Shown here: in pieces, positions 5,634-13,660 of the stretch
How the letters are laid out: every line of letters starts with the position of its first letter
Numbering within the stretch: position 1 is the stretch's first letter
IMG/VR virus record: IMGVR_UViG_3300015371_000210
Coordinates: 1-21,761 of that record
Source: a virus
DNA: 21,761 bases
Direction: 5' to 3' (one strand)
Translations under genes and position numbers: made by a program
The notes under the pieces: model-generated
The model's database searches: none
Told to the model about the DNA's origin: nothing
The model's input: the letters and a program-made list of their open reading frames with translations, nothing else

Positions 5634-6734
5634 TTACAATGGACGCAATGTCCGCGAAATTGCCTTCATGTAAGATTGCATCTGCGGAGCTAAGTTTTTC
5701 AGATTGTCTTCCGCTGGAGCATTATCCTCGTCCACAGCTTCCATGGTTTCATTCAAGGTTTCAGTCTTTTTCTTAGGTGTTCCTTTGACGAAATTGCTTT
5801 CTTTGATCACTGTTACTTTCTTGGTAAAAGCTTCAATATCATCAGCATCAACAGTTTCAGATAGTTCCCGAAGCTTTTCGGTCTGTTGCAAAGTCAAGCC
5901 TTCACTCAACTTTTCAACAACTTCTTTCTTCTCATAACCTGCAACCTTCTCTTTCAACGATCCATTATCAGTAATCAAATCATTGACTCGTGATTCTAGT
6001 TCATCAACTTTAGTTGCTAGTGTATCAACAATATCGACTTGTTCTTCTGGAATATTGGCGTTGTGCTGAAGGAACAGATTGCGCAATCCTTCAATGAACT
6101 CAGCCGTCATCTGATTACGTAGGGCTGATTCAATTGCTACTTGATTTTCGGTTAGCCATTCCTTGGCAACGTAATCAAGATAATTGTCAACACCATGTAG
6201 TAGTTCTTCGGTTAATCCTTGAATTTCTTCATCCAGACGCTTGTTGTAAGTATCTTCCATTTCAACAAGAATGGCATTAACTTGCGCATCAACTGCGGCT
6301 TCAAACAAAGTGGTTGCCTTGTCCTTAAATTCACCACTAAGACCATCCTCACCATCCAACAGTTTGGAAACATCTTGCTTGATAGCTTCCTTAACAGCTA
6401 AATGGGGGGTTGCCATTTTCTCTTTGCCATATGAGTGTTCGTGGGTAGCATCTGAAGGGTGCATATCATGAGTTGCATTATTACGACCAGCAACATCACC
6501 AACTCCCATACCGTGACCAACTTGACTATGATAGGACATCATAGAATTAAAATGCTTCAATAGATCATTATCCTGCATGGCAAGGCTGGCCCCAACCATC
6601 TTGGCAATCATTTCTGCTTTGCTCTTGGGGTCCTCAGCCGGATGTGAATTTGGCTTTAGAGATTCAGCCGCAGCGGTACCCTCTTTGACAACTTCGGTTT
6701 CTTCTTTTAGTTGCTTCTTTGCAATCCGCGCCAT
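5634..6734 (-). CDS. 22: Prohead core scaffolding protein (gp22-like)
   Basis: A 366-residue, highly charged, mostly helical protein lying directly between protease and capsid genes, exactly where T4 has gene 22. Long heptad-like stretches (e.g. VDIVDTLATKVDELESRVND) predict coiled coils in the middle third. The C-terminal region is acidic and ends in a short basic tail (SYMKAISRTLRPL). T4 gp22 builds the inner core of the prohead and is degraded by gp21; several (L/I)xE triplets here would be possible cuts. Strong AAGGAGAT ribosome site and late promoter CATAAATA just upstream. The T4 protein is 269 residues, so this version is longer. Confidence 0.9.
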   Translation of the reverse strand: MARIAKKQLKEETEVVKEGTAAAESLKPNSHPAEDPKSKAEMIAKMVGASLAMQDNDLLKHFNSMMSYHSQVGHGMGVGDVAGRNNATHDMHPSDATHEHSYGKEKMATPHLAVKEAIKQDVSKLLDGEDGLSGEFKDKATTLFEAAVDAQVNAILVEMEDTYNKRLDEEIQGLTEELLHGVDNYLDYVAKEWLTENQVAIESALRNQMTAEFIEGLRNLFLQHNANIPEEQVDIVDTLATKVDELESRVNDLITDNGSLKEKVAGYEKKEVVEKLSEGLTLQQTEKLRELSETVDADDIEAFTKKVTVIKESNFVKGTPKKKTETLNETMEAVDEDNAPAEDNLKNLAPQMQSYMKAISRTLRPL

Positions 6735-6764
6735 GGAATAAATCTCCTTTTGTTAGTAGTGGAT

Positions 6765-6772
6765 TATTTATG
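6765..6772 (-). promoter_or_regulatory. T4-type late promoter (CATAAATA) for gp22
   Basis: Minus-strand CATAAATA, seven of eight to the T4 late consensus, 30 nt upstream of the gp22 ATG and just before the end of the protease gene. Confidence 0.7.
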
Positions 6773-6774
6773 TA

Positions 6775-7446
6775 TTAGTGGTGTTTACGCTGTATTTCGG
6801 CAACCAAACTAGCAAATTGTTCAAATATTTGCCGACTATTCTTCTTGATTACTGGAATCGACTGTTTTTTTAGTTCTTTTCGGGTGTTTTCTACCCATTC
6901 TCCCAAACCCAAATCATAGATATATTCCCGTCCTTCCATGATACCGTCCACGAAAGCATCGGGTGCGCTAGGGTCGGCAACCACATCAATGGCTAGAAGG
7001 CGCAAATCGTCCTGTACCTCATTGATGCCATCTTTCATCGCTTTGACGGAACCCAAAGCCCGGGTGCTTACGCCCAACCGTGCTCCATCGTTAATCAGTC
7101 CTGCCACAATTTGACCCATGGGGGTGCTGGTGACTTTGGCTTTTCCGATAAAATTATTGCCTTCTTTGATCAATTCTGTTGTCAGAATACAGGTCCGATC
7201 CAGATTGATGTTGGGCCCAGATGGATGACCAAGTTCCCCGAATGCTCTCTTGGGCTGAACTGATTCTTTTAGAAACCGATTGATTTCATTTTCAAGGATC
7301 GGCATTCGATAGATACGCTTGTTACGATTAGCAACATCGGCTTGGGCAAACGGACCATGAATGAACAGAGTGGTCTTGCCTTCCTTTTCTTCTTTCAGAT
7401 ACTCAATATCCTCATTTAGTTCTCGTATTAATTTCATTTTTTCCAC
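6775..7446 (-). CDS. 21: Prohead core scaffold/maturation protease (gp21-like)
   Basis: A 223-residue homologue of the T4 prohead serine protease (peptidase family U9/S80). The catalytic His is in FGELGHPSG (H74), the nucleophile Ser in LGVSTRALGS (S127), and the conserved Asp-rich segment DVVADPSAPDAF follows (about 154-164). T4 gp21 cuts scaffold, capsid and internal proteins after (L/I)xE and then itself. The annotated start is a GTG directly after the stop of the upstream gene; an ATG three codons in (7437) is an alternative. The length matches T4 gp21 (212). Flanked by gp22 downstream. Confidence 0.95.
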   Translation of the reverse strand: MEKMKLIRELNEDIEYLKEEKEGKTTLFIHGPFAQADVANRNKRIYRMPILENEINRFLKESVQPKRAFGELGHPSGPNINLDRTCILTTELIKEGNNFIGKAKVTSTPMGQIVAGLINDGARLGVSTRALGSVKAMKDGINEVQDDLRLLAIDVVADPSAPDAFVDGIMEGREYIYDLGLGEWVENTRKELKKQSIPVIKKNSRQIFEQFASLVAEIQRKHH

Positions 7447-7992
7447 TCAGTTTTTGTAGGCAACGGGTACGCCCAAAACCTTGCCAGTGTTGTTATTACA
7501 TGACAAAACATCAGTGTTATGTTTCTCTAATGTAATTTCAGCCCCAATTTGCAGGGGAATACTACCGATTTGAACATTAGTAACTGAATCACTTACTGTG
7601 ACCATTGCTACGGCTGCATCGGTATTCAATAAACGAACCAGTTTGGCTCCGCTCAAATTGGTATTGGCATTGTTTACCTGCCAATTATTTACAGCTAAAT
7701 TAGCAACTAAAGTAGCTCCCGTACCGTTTGATGCTGCGCCGTTTGCAGCATAGACCGTAAATTTAGCATCGGTGTTAATTTGAGCTGGTGCAAAGCGTCC
7801 GACATTACGGACAACGATATCAGTATTACCAAATTGACCAGCAGCATTAGTAGTGAATGTCGCAATGGCATTCATAGTAGCATTACTGACCACAATAAAA
7901 TTAGTGTTATGGTAACCAGTAGCACCAGTTACATTGATATTGTTCAGAAACTTCTCGGCAACTTGGGGTATTAATTTAGTTATTGTTGTCAT
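7447..7992 (-). CDS. Putative structural protein, paralogue of the 88-residue neighbour
   Basis: A 181-residue Asn/Thr/Ala-rich, Cys-poor, probably all-beta protein. Its C-terminal 70 residues (KLVRLLNTDAAVAMVTVSD through ITLEKHNTDVLS and the end GVPVAYKN) align with nearly the whole of the next gene upstream, while residues 1-100 are an extra domain with the repeats TNFIVVSNATMN and NTDIVVRNVG. The ATG shares a base with the previous stop (TGATG). Composition and location between internal head protein and prohead protease suggest a head decoration or tail-fibre-like beta domain; no named family recognised. Confidence 0.75.
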   Translation of the reverse strand: MTTITKLIPQVAEKFLNNINVTGATGYHNTNFIVVSNATMNAIATFTTNAAGQFGNTDIVVRNVGRFAPAQINTDAKFTVYAANGAASNGTGATLVANLAVNNWQVNNANTNLSGAKLVRLLNTDAAVAMVTVSDSVTNVQIGSIPLQIGAEITLEKHNTDVLSCNNNTGKVLGVPVAYKN

Positions 7993-8258
7993 CAGTTCTT
8001 AAATCCAATTGCTGTAGCCAATACATTTGTGGCATGATTTGAAGTCAACACGTCAGTCGCATCTTTCTCCAGAATAATTACACTGTTTGCCGCCATTTGA
8101 TAGGTCGCGGTTTGAGTATTCGCGACGGTATCGAATTGCGTAATCAGCGCAACAGTTGCACCAGTATTTAGGATTCTTACTAATTTTGAAGCATTTACGC
8201 TGTTATTAGTTGTGGCTATGGCTGCGCTATTTGCTCTTACTTGAATTATCTCACTCAT
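7992..8258 (-). CDS. Small beta-rich putative structural protein
   Basis: An 88-residue protein starting MSEIIQVRANSAAIATTNN. The pattern KLVRILNTGATVALIT...ILEKDATDVLTSN...AIGFKN is the same module as in the C-terminus of the downstream gene, so the two form a paralogous pair, probably an old tandem duplication. A GGAGAGA ribosome site lies within the end of the upstream 801-residue gene. Likely a small beta-sandwich virion protein; function not known. Confidence 0.75.
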   Translation of the reverse strand: MSEIIQVRANSAAIATTNNSVNASKLVRILNTGATVALITQFDTVANTQTATYQMAANSVIILEKDATDVLTSNHATNVLATAIGFKN

Positions 8259-10664
8259 TTATTCTCTCCAATGTTTCTTGACATCAGCTACCGGCATACT
8301 GTTCTTGCCATATATCGGAGCAATACCCACGGTCTTAGATAATTTCGTATATGGATGCTTGTATTCCAAATAATTTACAGTGTTTATCAAATTGTTTAAT
8401 TTGTTTGATGGTTGCACAGTTGGTTGTTTAAATTCCAAGTAATTTACTGTATTTATTAGGTTATTTAATTTGTCAGCAACGTCTTCATGTTGATGACATA
8501 CTGTTAGATGATAGCTTTGAAAGAGACTGCGTTCATTTGGTACTGGTATATCTTTGTTCATAGCATCATGATAATGTTCGGTAGCTCGTCTAAGGTGTCT
8601 ATTTCGTTCCGCAATATATTCGCCAATTTCATTAGGCAGTGATTCCGTCAAATCTTTTTTTTTACCCTTCCAAAAAAGCTCAACATGTGGTCGCTCCGGA
8701 TGCTTTTTAGCTTGTTTAGCTAAGTATTTTTGAACTTGCCGCCCCAATGTAGTGTGAGGTATAGCTATTTGAATTTCATCTAATGATTCTTCTTCTTCAT
8801 TGGTACGTTTTGCCAAAGCCCGATCCCGTAACCGACGAATTAAGGTTGAAATATCCTGTCGAATGGAATTACCAAAGGCTCCCCCAATTCCAGCTCCCGC
8901 AATAGCCCCGGGAACACCGGCAATATAACCTCCAATTACGGCTCCGGTTATTGCTCCAGATTTGCCAAGGGTTTTATGTTCTCGTCCTTCAGTGTCACGC
9001 GGAGTTTCACTTGCCCGTAATTCTTTTTTACGTTGACGATTAATTGCCCAAGCTCCAGCTAGACCAGCCGCAGCCCCGCCCACTATATTTCTGGCAATAC
9101 TGGGCTGAGCAAAATTTTGTTGAGCCCACATTCGATCATAGGCATCTGGAACAAATGCCCCTGTTACTGGATCATATGCTTCCGTTACTTTTTTTTTTAA
9201 ATCAACATCTTCATTTTTTTTGGAATAACAAGCTCCAAGAGCACGTTTGATACGTTGTTTTTTAGAATCATCCGAGAACTTTTTATTCTTGCTATGAACA
9301 AAATCATGAATTACATCTTTGCATGGAGTGTCCTTGGTGATTGTTTCATCAAGTTGGGTTTCTTCTTTTTTAATAGTCTCAAATTTACCCGATTTAAAAA
9401 ATTTGCGAGCAGTTGCAACATGTTTTTCGTGTTTAGTTTTTGCAGCCGCTACTTCTTTAGGATGATGGTGACTACTCCAATAAAAACTACCAGCTTTTTG
9501 GGATTGTCTTTCAACATTACCAATTTTATTTAAGTATTGTTTTTTTGTTTTGTTGGAGATTTCGTCTAATGTTTCTTCATTCTTTTCGCAGTGGGTACCT
9601 TTGCATCCTGCTGCATCAAGAAATCGCTTACGGTCAAAACGTGGATTTTGTTTACTGAACACCTCGGCATGATGATGGGCAACACGCTCCCGATCTGCCG
9701 GGTCCTTGATCATCTTAACAACTTCGGCAACTTGCTTGAAATGCTTGCGAGTTGGATAACCTTCGTTTATGGTTTCTTCTTTTTTGATAGATTTTGGAGC
9801 ATTGGGTTTGTACCCTGCATCGGGGTGGCGTCTACGATGGGCTAGTACTGTTGCTGCATCGTTTACTTGGTCCAAATATTTGCCTTCGGCTTTATCATCA
9901 TGACCTCTTACTGCTTTGGATGCGGCATGAGCATCTTTCATGATATAATGCAATTCAGCATCAGATTTTTCATGATAAGGATGACCCTTTATAGGAGTAG
10001 CATAACGTGCTTCATCAAGCTCAGTTTCTTCTTTCTTCAGAATTTTTTTAGCTTCTGCTTTGGATGGTCCTCCCATAACACCCAACATTTCATCAGGCAT
10101 TTTTAATGAACCACGAGCTACTTTACGTTGATGCCATTTACTAGGATCATTACGATGTTTGGCATCAGGGTCTTTCATTGTTTTTTTCTGATATGCACTT
10201 AAAGTGGGTTTTTGTGTTTCATCAATCTGATTACCAGTTTGTTCGGTTTCATTACCCAATAAAGTTTTACCAACTTTTTTCGCTACAGCTTTACCTAATC
10301 GTGATACGGTTCCTCCAAGCGAACTAGCAGGCTTTGCCGTTAGAGCAGAAGATGAACTACCATGTTCACCCCCAAGTATACTGCGACTTCGACTACGACC
10401 AAACGATTTTCCTAAATCCGCTAGGCTACCACCTCCCATTTGTTCGGCTTGCATATAAGGCGAAGTATCTTTTACTGGTGCAGCTCCCCCGCCTTTACGT
10501 GTGGCTGGTTGAATGTTAGAGGCATTGAACATCTTGTCATCATTACCGTTGGCATCCAACGTCTTTTGTACGGTATGCATACGTACAAACTCTTTTTCCT
10601 TACCAGACTTAACTGAAGTAACGGCTGGATTGGTGACCATTATTTGTTTTAATTTCTTAGCCAT
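8259..10664 (-). CDS. 801-residue modular internal head protein (possible polyprotein)
   Basis: A long basic, low-complexity and modular protein between gp67-like and gp21. Repeated linkers occur at residues 211-218 (KEETELDE), 294-301 (KKEETINE), 361-368 (KNEETLDE), 432-440 (KKEETQLDE) and 622-630 (NEEEESLDE), with IDE at 147-149. All contain the (L/I)xE triplet of T4 prohead protease sites. Between them lie distinct short modules, for example DAELHYIMKDAHAASKAV, DRERVAHHHAEVFSKQNPRF and CKDVIHDFVHSKNKKF, of a type I have seen in marine T4-like phages. Residues 523-601 hold two glycine-zipper hydrophobic stretches. The C-terminus has a tandem 17-residue repeat (KLNNLINTVNYLE). Likely packed in the prohead and processed; function otherwise unknown. 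Confidence 0.8.
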   Translation of the reverse strand: MAKKLKQIMVTNPAVTSVKSGKEKEFVRMHTVQKTLDANGNDDKMFNASNIQPATRKGGGAAPVKDTSPYMQAEQMGGGSLADLGKSFGRSRSRSILGGEHGSSSSALTAKPASSLGGTVSRLGKAVAKKVGKTLLGNETEQTGNQIDETQKPTLSAYQKKTMKDPDAKHRNDPSKWHQRKVARGSLKMPDEMLGVMGGPSKAEAKKILKKEETELDEARYATPIKGHPYHEKSDAELHYIMKDAHAASKAVRGHDDKAEGKYLDQVNDAATVLAHRRRHPDAGYKPNAPKSIKKEETINEGYPTRKHFKQVAEVVKMIKDPADRERVAHHHAEVFSKQNPRFDRKRFLDAAGCKGTHCEKNEETLDEISNKTKKQYLNKIGNVERQSQKAGSFYWSSHHHPKEVAAAKTKHEKHVATARKFFKSGKFETIKKEETQLDETITKDTPCKDVIHDFVHSKNKKFSDDSKKQRIKRALGACYSKKNEDVDLKKKVTEAYDPVTGAFVPDAYDRMWAQQNFAQPSIARNIVGGAAAGLAGAWAINRQRKKELRASETPRDTEGREHKTLGKSGAITGAVIGGYIAGVPGAIAGAGIGGAFGNSIRQDISTLIRRLRDRALAKRTNEEEESLDEIQIAIPHTTLGRQVQKYLAKQAKKHPERPHVELFWKGKKKDLTESLPNEIGEYIAERNRHLRRATEHYHDAMNKDIPVPNERSLFQSYHLTVCHQHEDVADKLNNLINTVNYLEFKQPTVQPSNKLNNLINTVNYLEYKHPYTKLSKTVGIAPIYGKNSMPVADVKKHWRE
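8352..8471 (-). repeat. Tandem 17-codon duplication in the 801-residue gene
   Basis: Residues 732-748 (8421-8471) and 755-771 (8352-8402) read KLNNLINTVNYLE followed by FKQP or YKHP. The DNA copies are clearly related but have diverged, mainly at third codon positions, so protein sequence is being conserved. Confidence 0.8.
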
Positions 10665-10896
10665 TATCTTCCTTTTCCGGTTCTTTTATTTCAGTTGGCT
10701 TTGGTTCGTTGTCAGGTTCCTTAACTTCTGGTTCTTCCTGACCTTCCGGCGACCCAAACAATGCAGATGATAGGTCAAGCTTCTTTTGAGCAACCAAGGC
10801 TGAGATACGTTCCTTCATTATATCATTAAAATTGCTGGCAACATCGCTGGATTTTTGGTCAACAATAGAATCAATCAAGTCCTTAACATCAGTCAT
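10657..10896 (-). CDS. 67: Prohead core protein (gp67-like)
   Basis: A 79-residue protein with a helical N-terminal half (KDLIDSIVDQKSSD then IMKERISALVAQKKLDLSSALFG) and a highly acidic, Pro/Glu/Lys-rich C-terminal half (about 50-79). T4 gp67 is an 80-residue prohead core protein with the same architecture (helical start, acidic end), in the same place immediately downstream of the portal gene. Strong AAGGAGAC ribosome site; exact TATAAATA late promoter 23 nt upstream. The stop overlaps the start of the 801-residue gene by eight bases, so the two are co-translated. Assignment rests on position, size and composition. Confidence 0.8.
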   Translation of the reverse strand: MTDVKDLIDSIVDQKSSDVASNFNDIMKERISALVAQKKLDLSSALFGSPEGQEEPEVKEPDNEPKPTEIKEPEKEDNG

Positions 10897-10919
10897 AAAA
10901 TATGTCTCCTTTTTCCAAA

Positions 10920-10927
10920 TATTTATA
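10920..10927 (-). promoter_or_regulatory. T4-type late promoter (TATAAATA) for gp67-like gene
   Basis: Exact T4 late consensus TATAAATA on the minus strand, 23 nt upstream of the gp67-like ATG in the 43-nt gap after the portal gene. It would also drive the 801-residue gene, both beta-rich proteins and gp21, as no stronger start is seen between them. Confidence 0.8.
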
Positions 10928-10939
10928 GTAATTGAGTAG

Positions 10940-12715
10940 TTACGTGCCTTTACTTAGGATTGCCGCTACCGACTTAAAGTTGTTTGGTTTATTTTTAGTT
11001 TTGGAAACTTTTTGGGTGTCAGTAAACGACTTATTGGCTCCTAATTTAGAAACTGCCATCGGTCCTGCACTTTTCAGTTGACCTTTACCATCACTTTGAC
11101 CGTTACCATTTGACAATTCGGGAGATGGTGAATCGAATGATCCACTATCAGCAATTACGGCGGGATTGTTAGGATCATCCATGGCATTCGGGTCTTGACC
11201 CAATGGCATCATAAATTGTGGATCATTCATTTCCTCGGCAATCTCGGCATCCATTTCCTTGATTTCCTCTTCAGACTGCTTCAGGATATTTTCCCGCAAC
11301 CATTCATTTGAGTAGTATCGACCCACAAACGGTGACATTGACATGGCTAACTCAAGTCGAGCTGCCATGATCATTTGTTCCTTGCCTTCTAGGAAATAAT
11401 TATCCTTCACAAAGTCAAATTTTAAGTATGGGGCAATGATTTGGAAATCTTCAATGGTCATGATCTTCTTCAGAACAATTTGTTTCTCCATGACCTTGAC
11501 GAATAATTGAGAGAAACGGGTTCGTAACCGTTCAATGAACTTACCAAACTTCACTTCATCACGAGTAATCTGAGTAGCAATATCGGCATTATACAGATTA
11601 TTAGGATCGAGCCGACTGATTGGAACATGCAGAGATGAGTAGAGTTTCTTCTGAAAGAACAAGATATCATCTAACTGATTAAAAGCTGCACCGGGAGGTA
11701 GCACATCAACTTTGGTACCCTTACCTTCGCGTTGCGGCAACCAATAGTCTTCCAACATATTAATGAACTTGTGTTCATTTCTAATTTCACCAGTTTCGGC
11801 ATTATAATTAAGCTTGTTTTTATGCTTGTTCATAATGTCTTTGACGTATTGTTCGGCTTTCATCTTGGGTAGATTGCCAATATCAATGTACCAAATACGC
11901 CGCTCCGGACTTCGACTAAGACGATAGATAATCGCCGCATCCTCTAAAGTGCGCAGTTGGTTAAGGGGTTTGATGGCTTTATGTAGATAGGATAGAACCA
12001 TGCTACCTAATGAATCCGTCAAACCCGAAGTGACATGAACTACAGCATCTTTGGCAATTTTCAAACCATTGGTTGCGCCTCCACCAGACGCAGGATTCTG
12101 CATAGCTTTCTGTGCAAAATTAAAACCCCGATCCGAGTATAGAAAATACTCGTTTTTGGTTTGGGTCAGGACAGCATCCCCGGCAGTTACCGCCGATCCC
12201 CGCACTTGTCGCTTGATAATTTCTCGAATTTTGCGAATTTTACGCGGGTCAATATACCGAATTTCTTGAATACCCTCGACGGTATTTTGTTCATCAATAA
12301 TCACATGAAAATATAACCGACCATCAATATACCAACGTTTGACCACATCATAGAGATGTAAACGAGCATCCAACAATTCCAAGACTTCTTCAAAAGCCAT
12401 TACTAGAGCTTTTTTAACAACATCATTCTGTTCGACATCATCCAGAATTATTTTGACATTGTATTCTCCCGCAATCATTTCATTGATGATTTCATCTACG
12501 GCGTTATCAATCTCGGCTTGTTCAGCCATTTGTCGGTAACGATTGACGACTTCAGCTTCACTACGTACTGTTCCATCAAGATCAATAAAAGTTCCAAATG
12601 CACCAGCCGCAGCTACAGCGGTCGCGCCATCATCAAATTCCCGGGGGGAAAAGCTAGGCGGTTCAGGCTTGTCCTGATCCTTACGTTTGAATTCAAAACC
12701 AAAAAGTTCTATCAT
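10940..12715 (-). CDS. 20: Portal vertex protein (gp20-like)
   Basis: A 591-residue homologue of T4 gp20 (524). Typical segments are FGFEFKRKD at the N-terminus, NRYRQMAEQAEIDNAVDEI (about 58-76), RYIDPRKIRKIREI, TLEDAAIIYRLSRSPERRIW (central, a hallmark of T4-type portals) and LHVPISRLD. The dodecameric portal sits at one capsid vertex, initiates prohead assembly and is the DNA channel to which terminase and neck attach. The C-terminal tail (about 500-591) is Asn/Asp/Ser-rich and not conserved. Transcribed from a late promoter lying in the terminator loop just upstream (12747-12754). Start ATG with a short AGGT ribosome site. Confidence 0.96.
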   Translation of the reverse strand: MIELFGFEFKRKDQDKPEPPSFSPREFDDGATAVAAAGAFGTFIDLDGTVRSEAEVVNRYRQMAEQAEIDNAVDEIINEMIAGEYNVKIILDDVEQNDVVKKALVMAFEEVLELLDARLHLYDVVKRWYIDGRLYFHVIIDEQNTVEGIQEIRYIDPRKIRKIREIIKRQVRGSAVTAGDAVLTQTKNEYFLYSDRGFNFAQKAMQNPASGGGATNGLKIAKDAVVHVTSGLTDSLGSMVLSYLHKAIKPLNQLRTLEDAAIIYRLSRSPERRIWYIDIGNLPKMKAEQYVKDIMNKHKNKLNYNAETGEIRNEHKFINMLEDYWLPQREGKGTKVDVLPPGAAFNQLDDILFFQKKLYSSLHVPISRLDPNNLYNADIATQITRDEVKFGKFIERLRTRFSQLFVKVMEKQIVLKKIMTIEDFQIIAPYLKFDFVKDNYFLEGKEQMIMAARLELAMSMSPFVGRYYSNEWLRENILKQSEEEIKEMDAEIAEEMNDPQFMMPLGQDPNAMDDPNNPAVIADSGSFDSPSPELSNGNGQSDGKGQLKSAGPMAVSKLGANKSFTDTQKVSKTKNKPNNFKSVAAILSKGT

Positions 12716-12732
12716 TGATTACCTAAAAAAAG

Positions 12733-12765
12733 AGAGCGATACCGAATATTTAGCGGTATCGCTCT
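12733..12765 (-). terminator. Intrinsic terminator between tail tube and portal genes
   Basis: AGAGCGATACCG (12733-12744) and CGGTATCGCTCT (12754-12765) form a perfect 12-bp stem with a nine-base loop; on the minus strand it is followed by CTTTTTTT. It ends the gp19 transcript. The loop and the first base of the stem carry the GCTAAATA late-promoter motif. Confidence 0.87.
12747..12754 (-). promoter_or_regulatory. T4-type late promoter (GCTAAATA) for portal gene, inside terminator loop
   Basis: Minus-strand GCTAAATA, 31 nt upstream of the gp20 start, identical to the gp19 site. It lies almost entirely in the loop of the 12733-12765 hairpin, so the same 33 bases can end one transcript and begin another. 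Confidence 0.6.
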
Positions 12766-12796
12766 ATCATAATTAACGGTCCTATCAAAGAGATAG

Positions 12797-13510
12797 TTAG
12801 CTAACTCGTGTTACTGAAGGACTCGTAGTTCCTGCCGATCCTGGAATACCAAAGTTGCTGCTAATCTGATTGACTTGCTGGCTATCATTAAAGATACCAT
12901 TGCCTGGATCGTAAGATGCAGGTGCAAGCTGTTCTTGGTCAGGCTGACCAGTAATGGCTGGCTCCCACCAATCATAAGCAAAGCGTACATCAAAAGTTTC
13001 AATCCGATTGCCTTGGTCCCAAGACAACGCGATATCACCCACTATGACGGGGAATAGTCCATAGAACACATATTCTCGTAAAAGCGAACCATCTTTTCCC
13101 CATTGAATCACTTTAGCCATATCGACTTTATAATCTTCAGGAGAAGACGAACCTTGCTGAATGTTAGCCACCATCATGTTCATACGGTTTGACCAAGCTT
13201 CAAAGAAGTCACGAAGATCGAAGTCTTCATCATTCAGGACTGTCACCGCCCATGGCTCGAATGACCGTTCACCAGCTAGATAGATGGACCGTCCAAAGTA
13301 GAACACTGGAACAGCATCAACCCGTGATGCTGGAATAGATGCACTGTTACATAGGAAGGTTAATCGATCCCCGAATGCTGACTTGGTGCCAAGATTACCA
13401 TTGGCAATCAAGCCCGGTGGGTAAACTGGAAAGAATACCTCGAACAAACTAGGTCGGGCACCGCCGAGTACTAGTCCGTTGCTTCTGAAATTGGCTACAT
13501 TAAAAGGCAT
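12797..13510 (-). CDS. 19: Tail tube protein (gp19-like)
   Basis: A 237-residue version of T4 gp19 (163 residues), the hexameric ring protein of the inner tail tube. Recognisable parts are FLCNSASIPASRVDAVPVFY (about 50-70), FYFGRSIYLAGER, EPWAVTVLNDEDFDLRDFFE, FYGLFPVIVGDIALSWDQGN and FDVRFAYDWWEP. The extra length is mainly a C-terminal Pro/Asn/Ser-rich tail after the core fold. ATG with AGGAGAG upstream and a late promoter at 13541-13548. It ends just before a strong terminator. Confidence 0.94.
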   Translation of the reverse strand: MPFNVANFRSNGLVLGGARPSLFEVFFPVYPPGLIANGNLGTKSAFGDRLTFLCNSASIPASRVDAVPVFYFGRSIYLAGERSFEPWAVTVLNDEDFDLRDFFEAWSNRMNMMVANIQQGSSSPEDYKVDMAKVIQWGKDGSLLREYVFYGLFPVIVGDIALSWDQGNRIETFDVRFAYDWWEPAITGQPDQEQLAPASYDPGNGIFNDSQQVNQISSNFGIPGSAGTTSPSVTRVS

Positions 13511-13540
13511 TTATATTCTCTCCTGTTTTCTTGTTATTAT

Positions 13541-13548
13541 TATTTAGC
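13541..13548 (-). promoter_or_regulatory. T4-type late promoter (GCTAAATA) for tail tube gene
   Basis: GCTAAATA on the minus strand, 30 nt upstream of the gp19 ATG, overlapping the stop codon of the upstream 38-residue gene. Confidence 0.6.
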
Positions 13549-13660
13549 CACCAATAGCGTAAATTACCAAACAAACCCCTGCAATAATCAATGCCGCTGT
13601 TACGAACCCCGGCAAATACAATAACGGGGGTGATAGCGGGGGTGTCTTATCGTATGTCAT
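13544..13660 (-). CDS. Tiny membrane protein, 38 residues
   Basis: The ATG at 13660 shares one base with the previous gene's TAA (TAATG), which is why this start is preferred over a longer frame that would run through that gene. The product begins MTYDKTPPLSPPLLYLPGF and continues as one hydrophobic helix ending GVCLVIYAIGG. Probably a single-pass inner-membrane peptide translated together with the two-helix protein upstream of it. Function unknown; a lysis accessory is possible. Confidence 0.6.
   Translation of the reverse strand: MTYDKTPPLSPPLLYLPGFVTAALIIAGVCLVIYAIGG

Noticed and set aside
12795-12806. 12-bp palindrome AGTTAGCTAACT
   Set aside because: It is made of the last codons and stop of gp19 and has no other sign of function.
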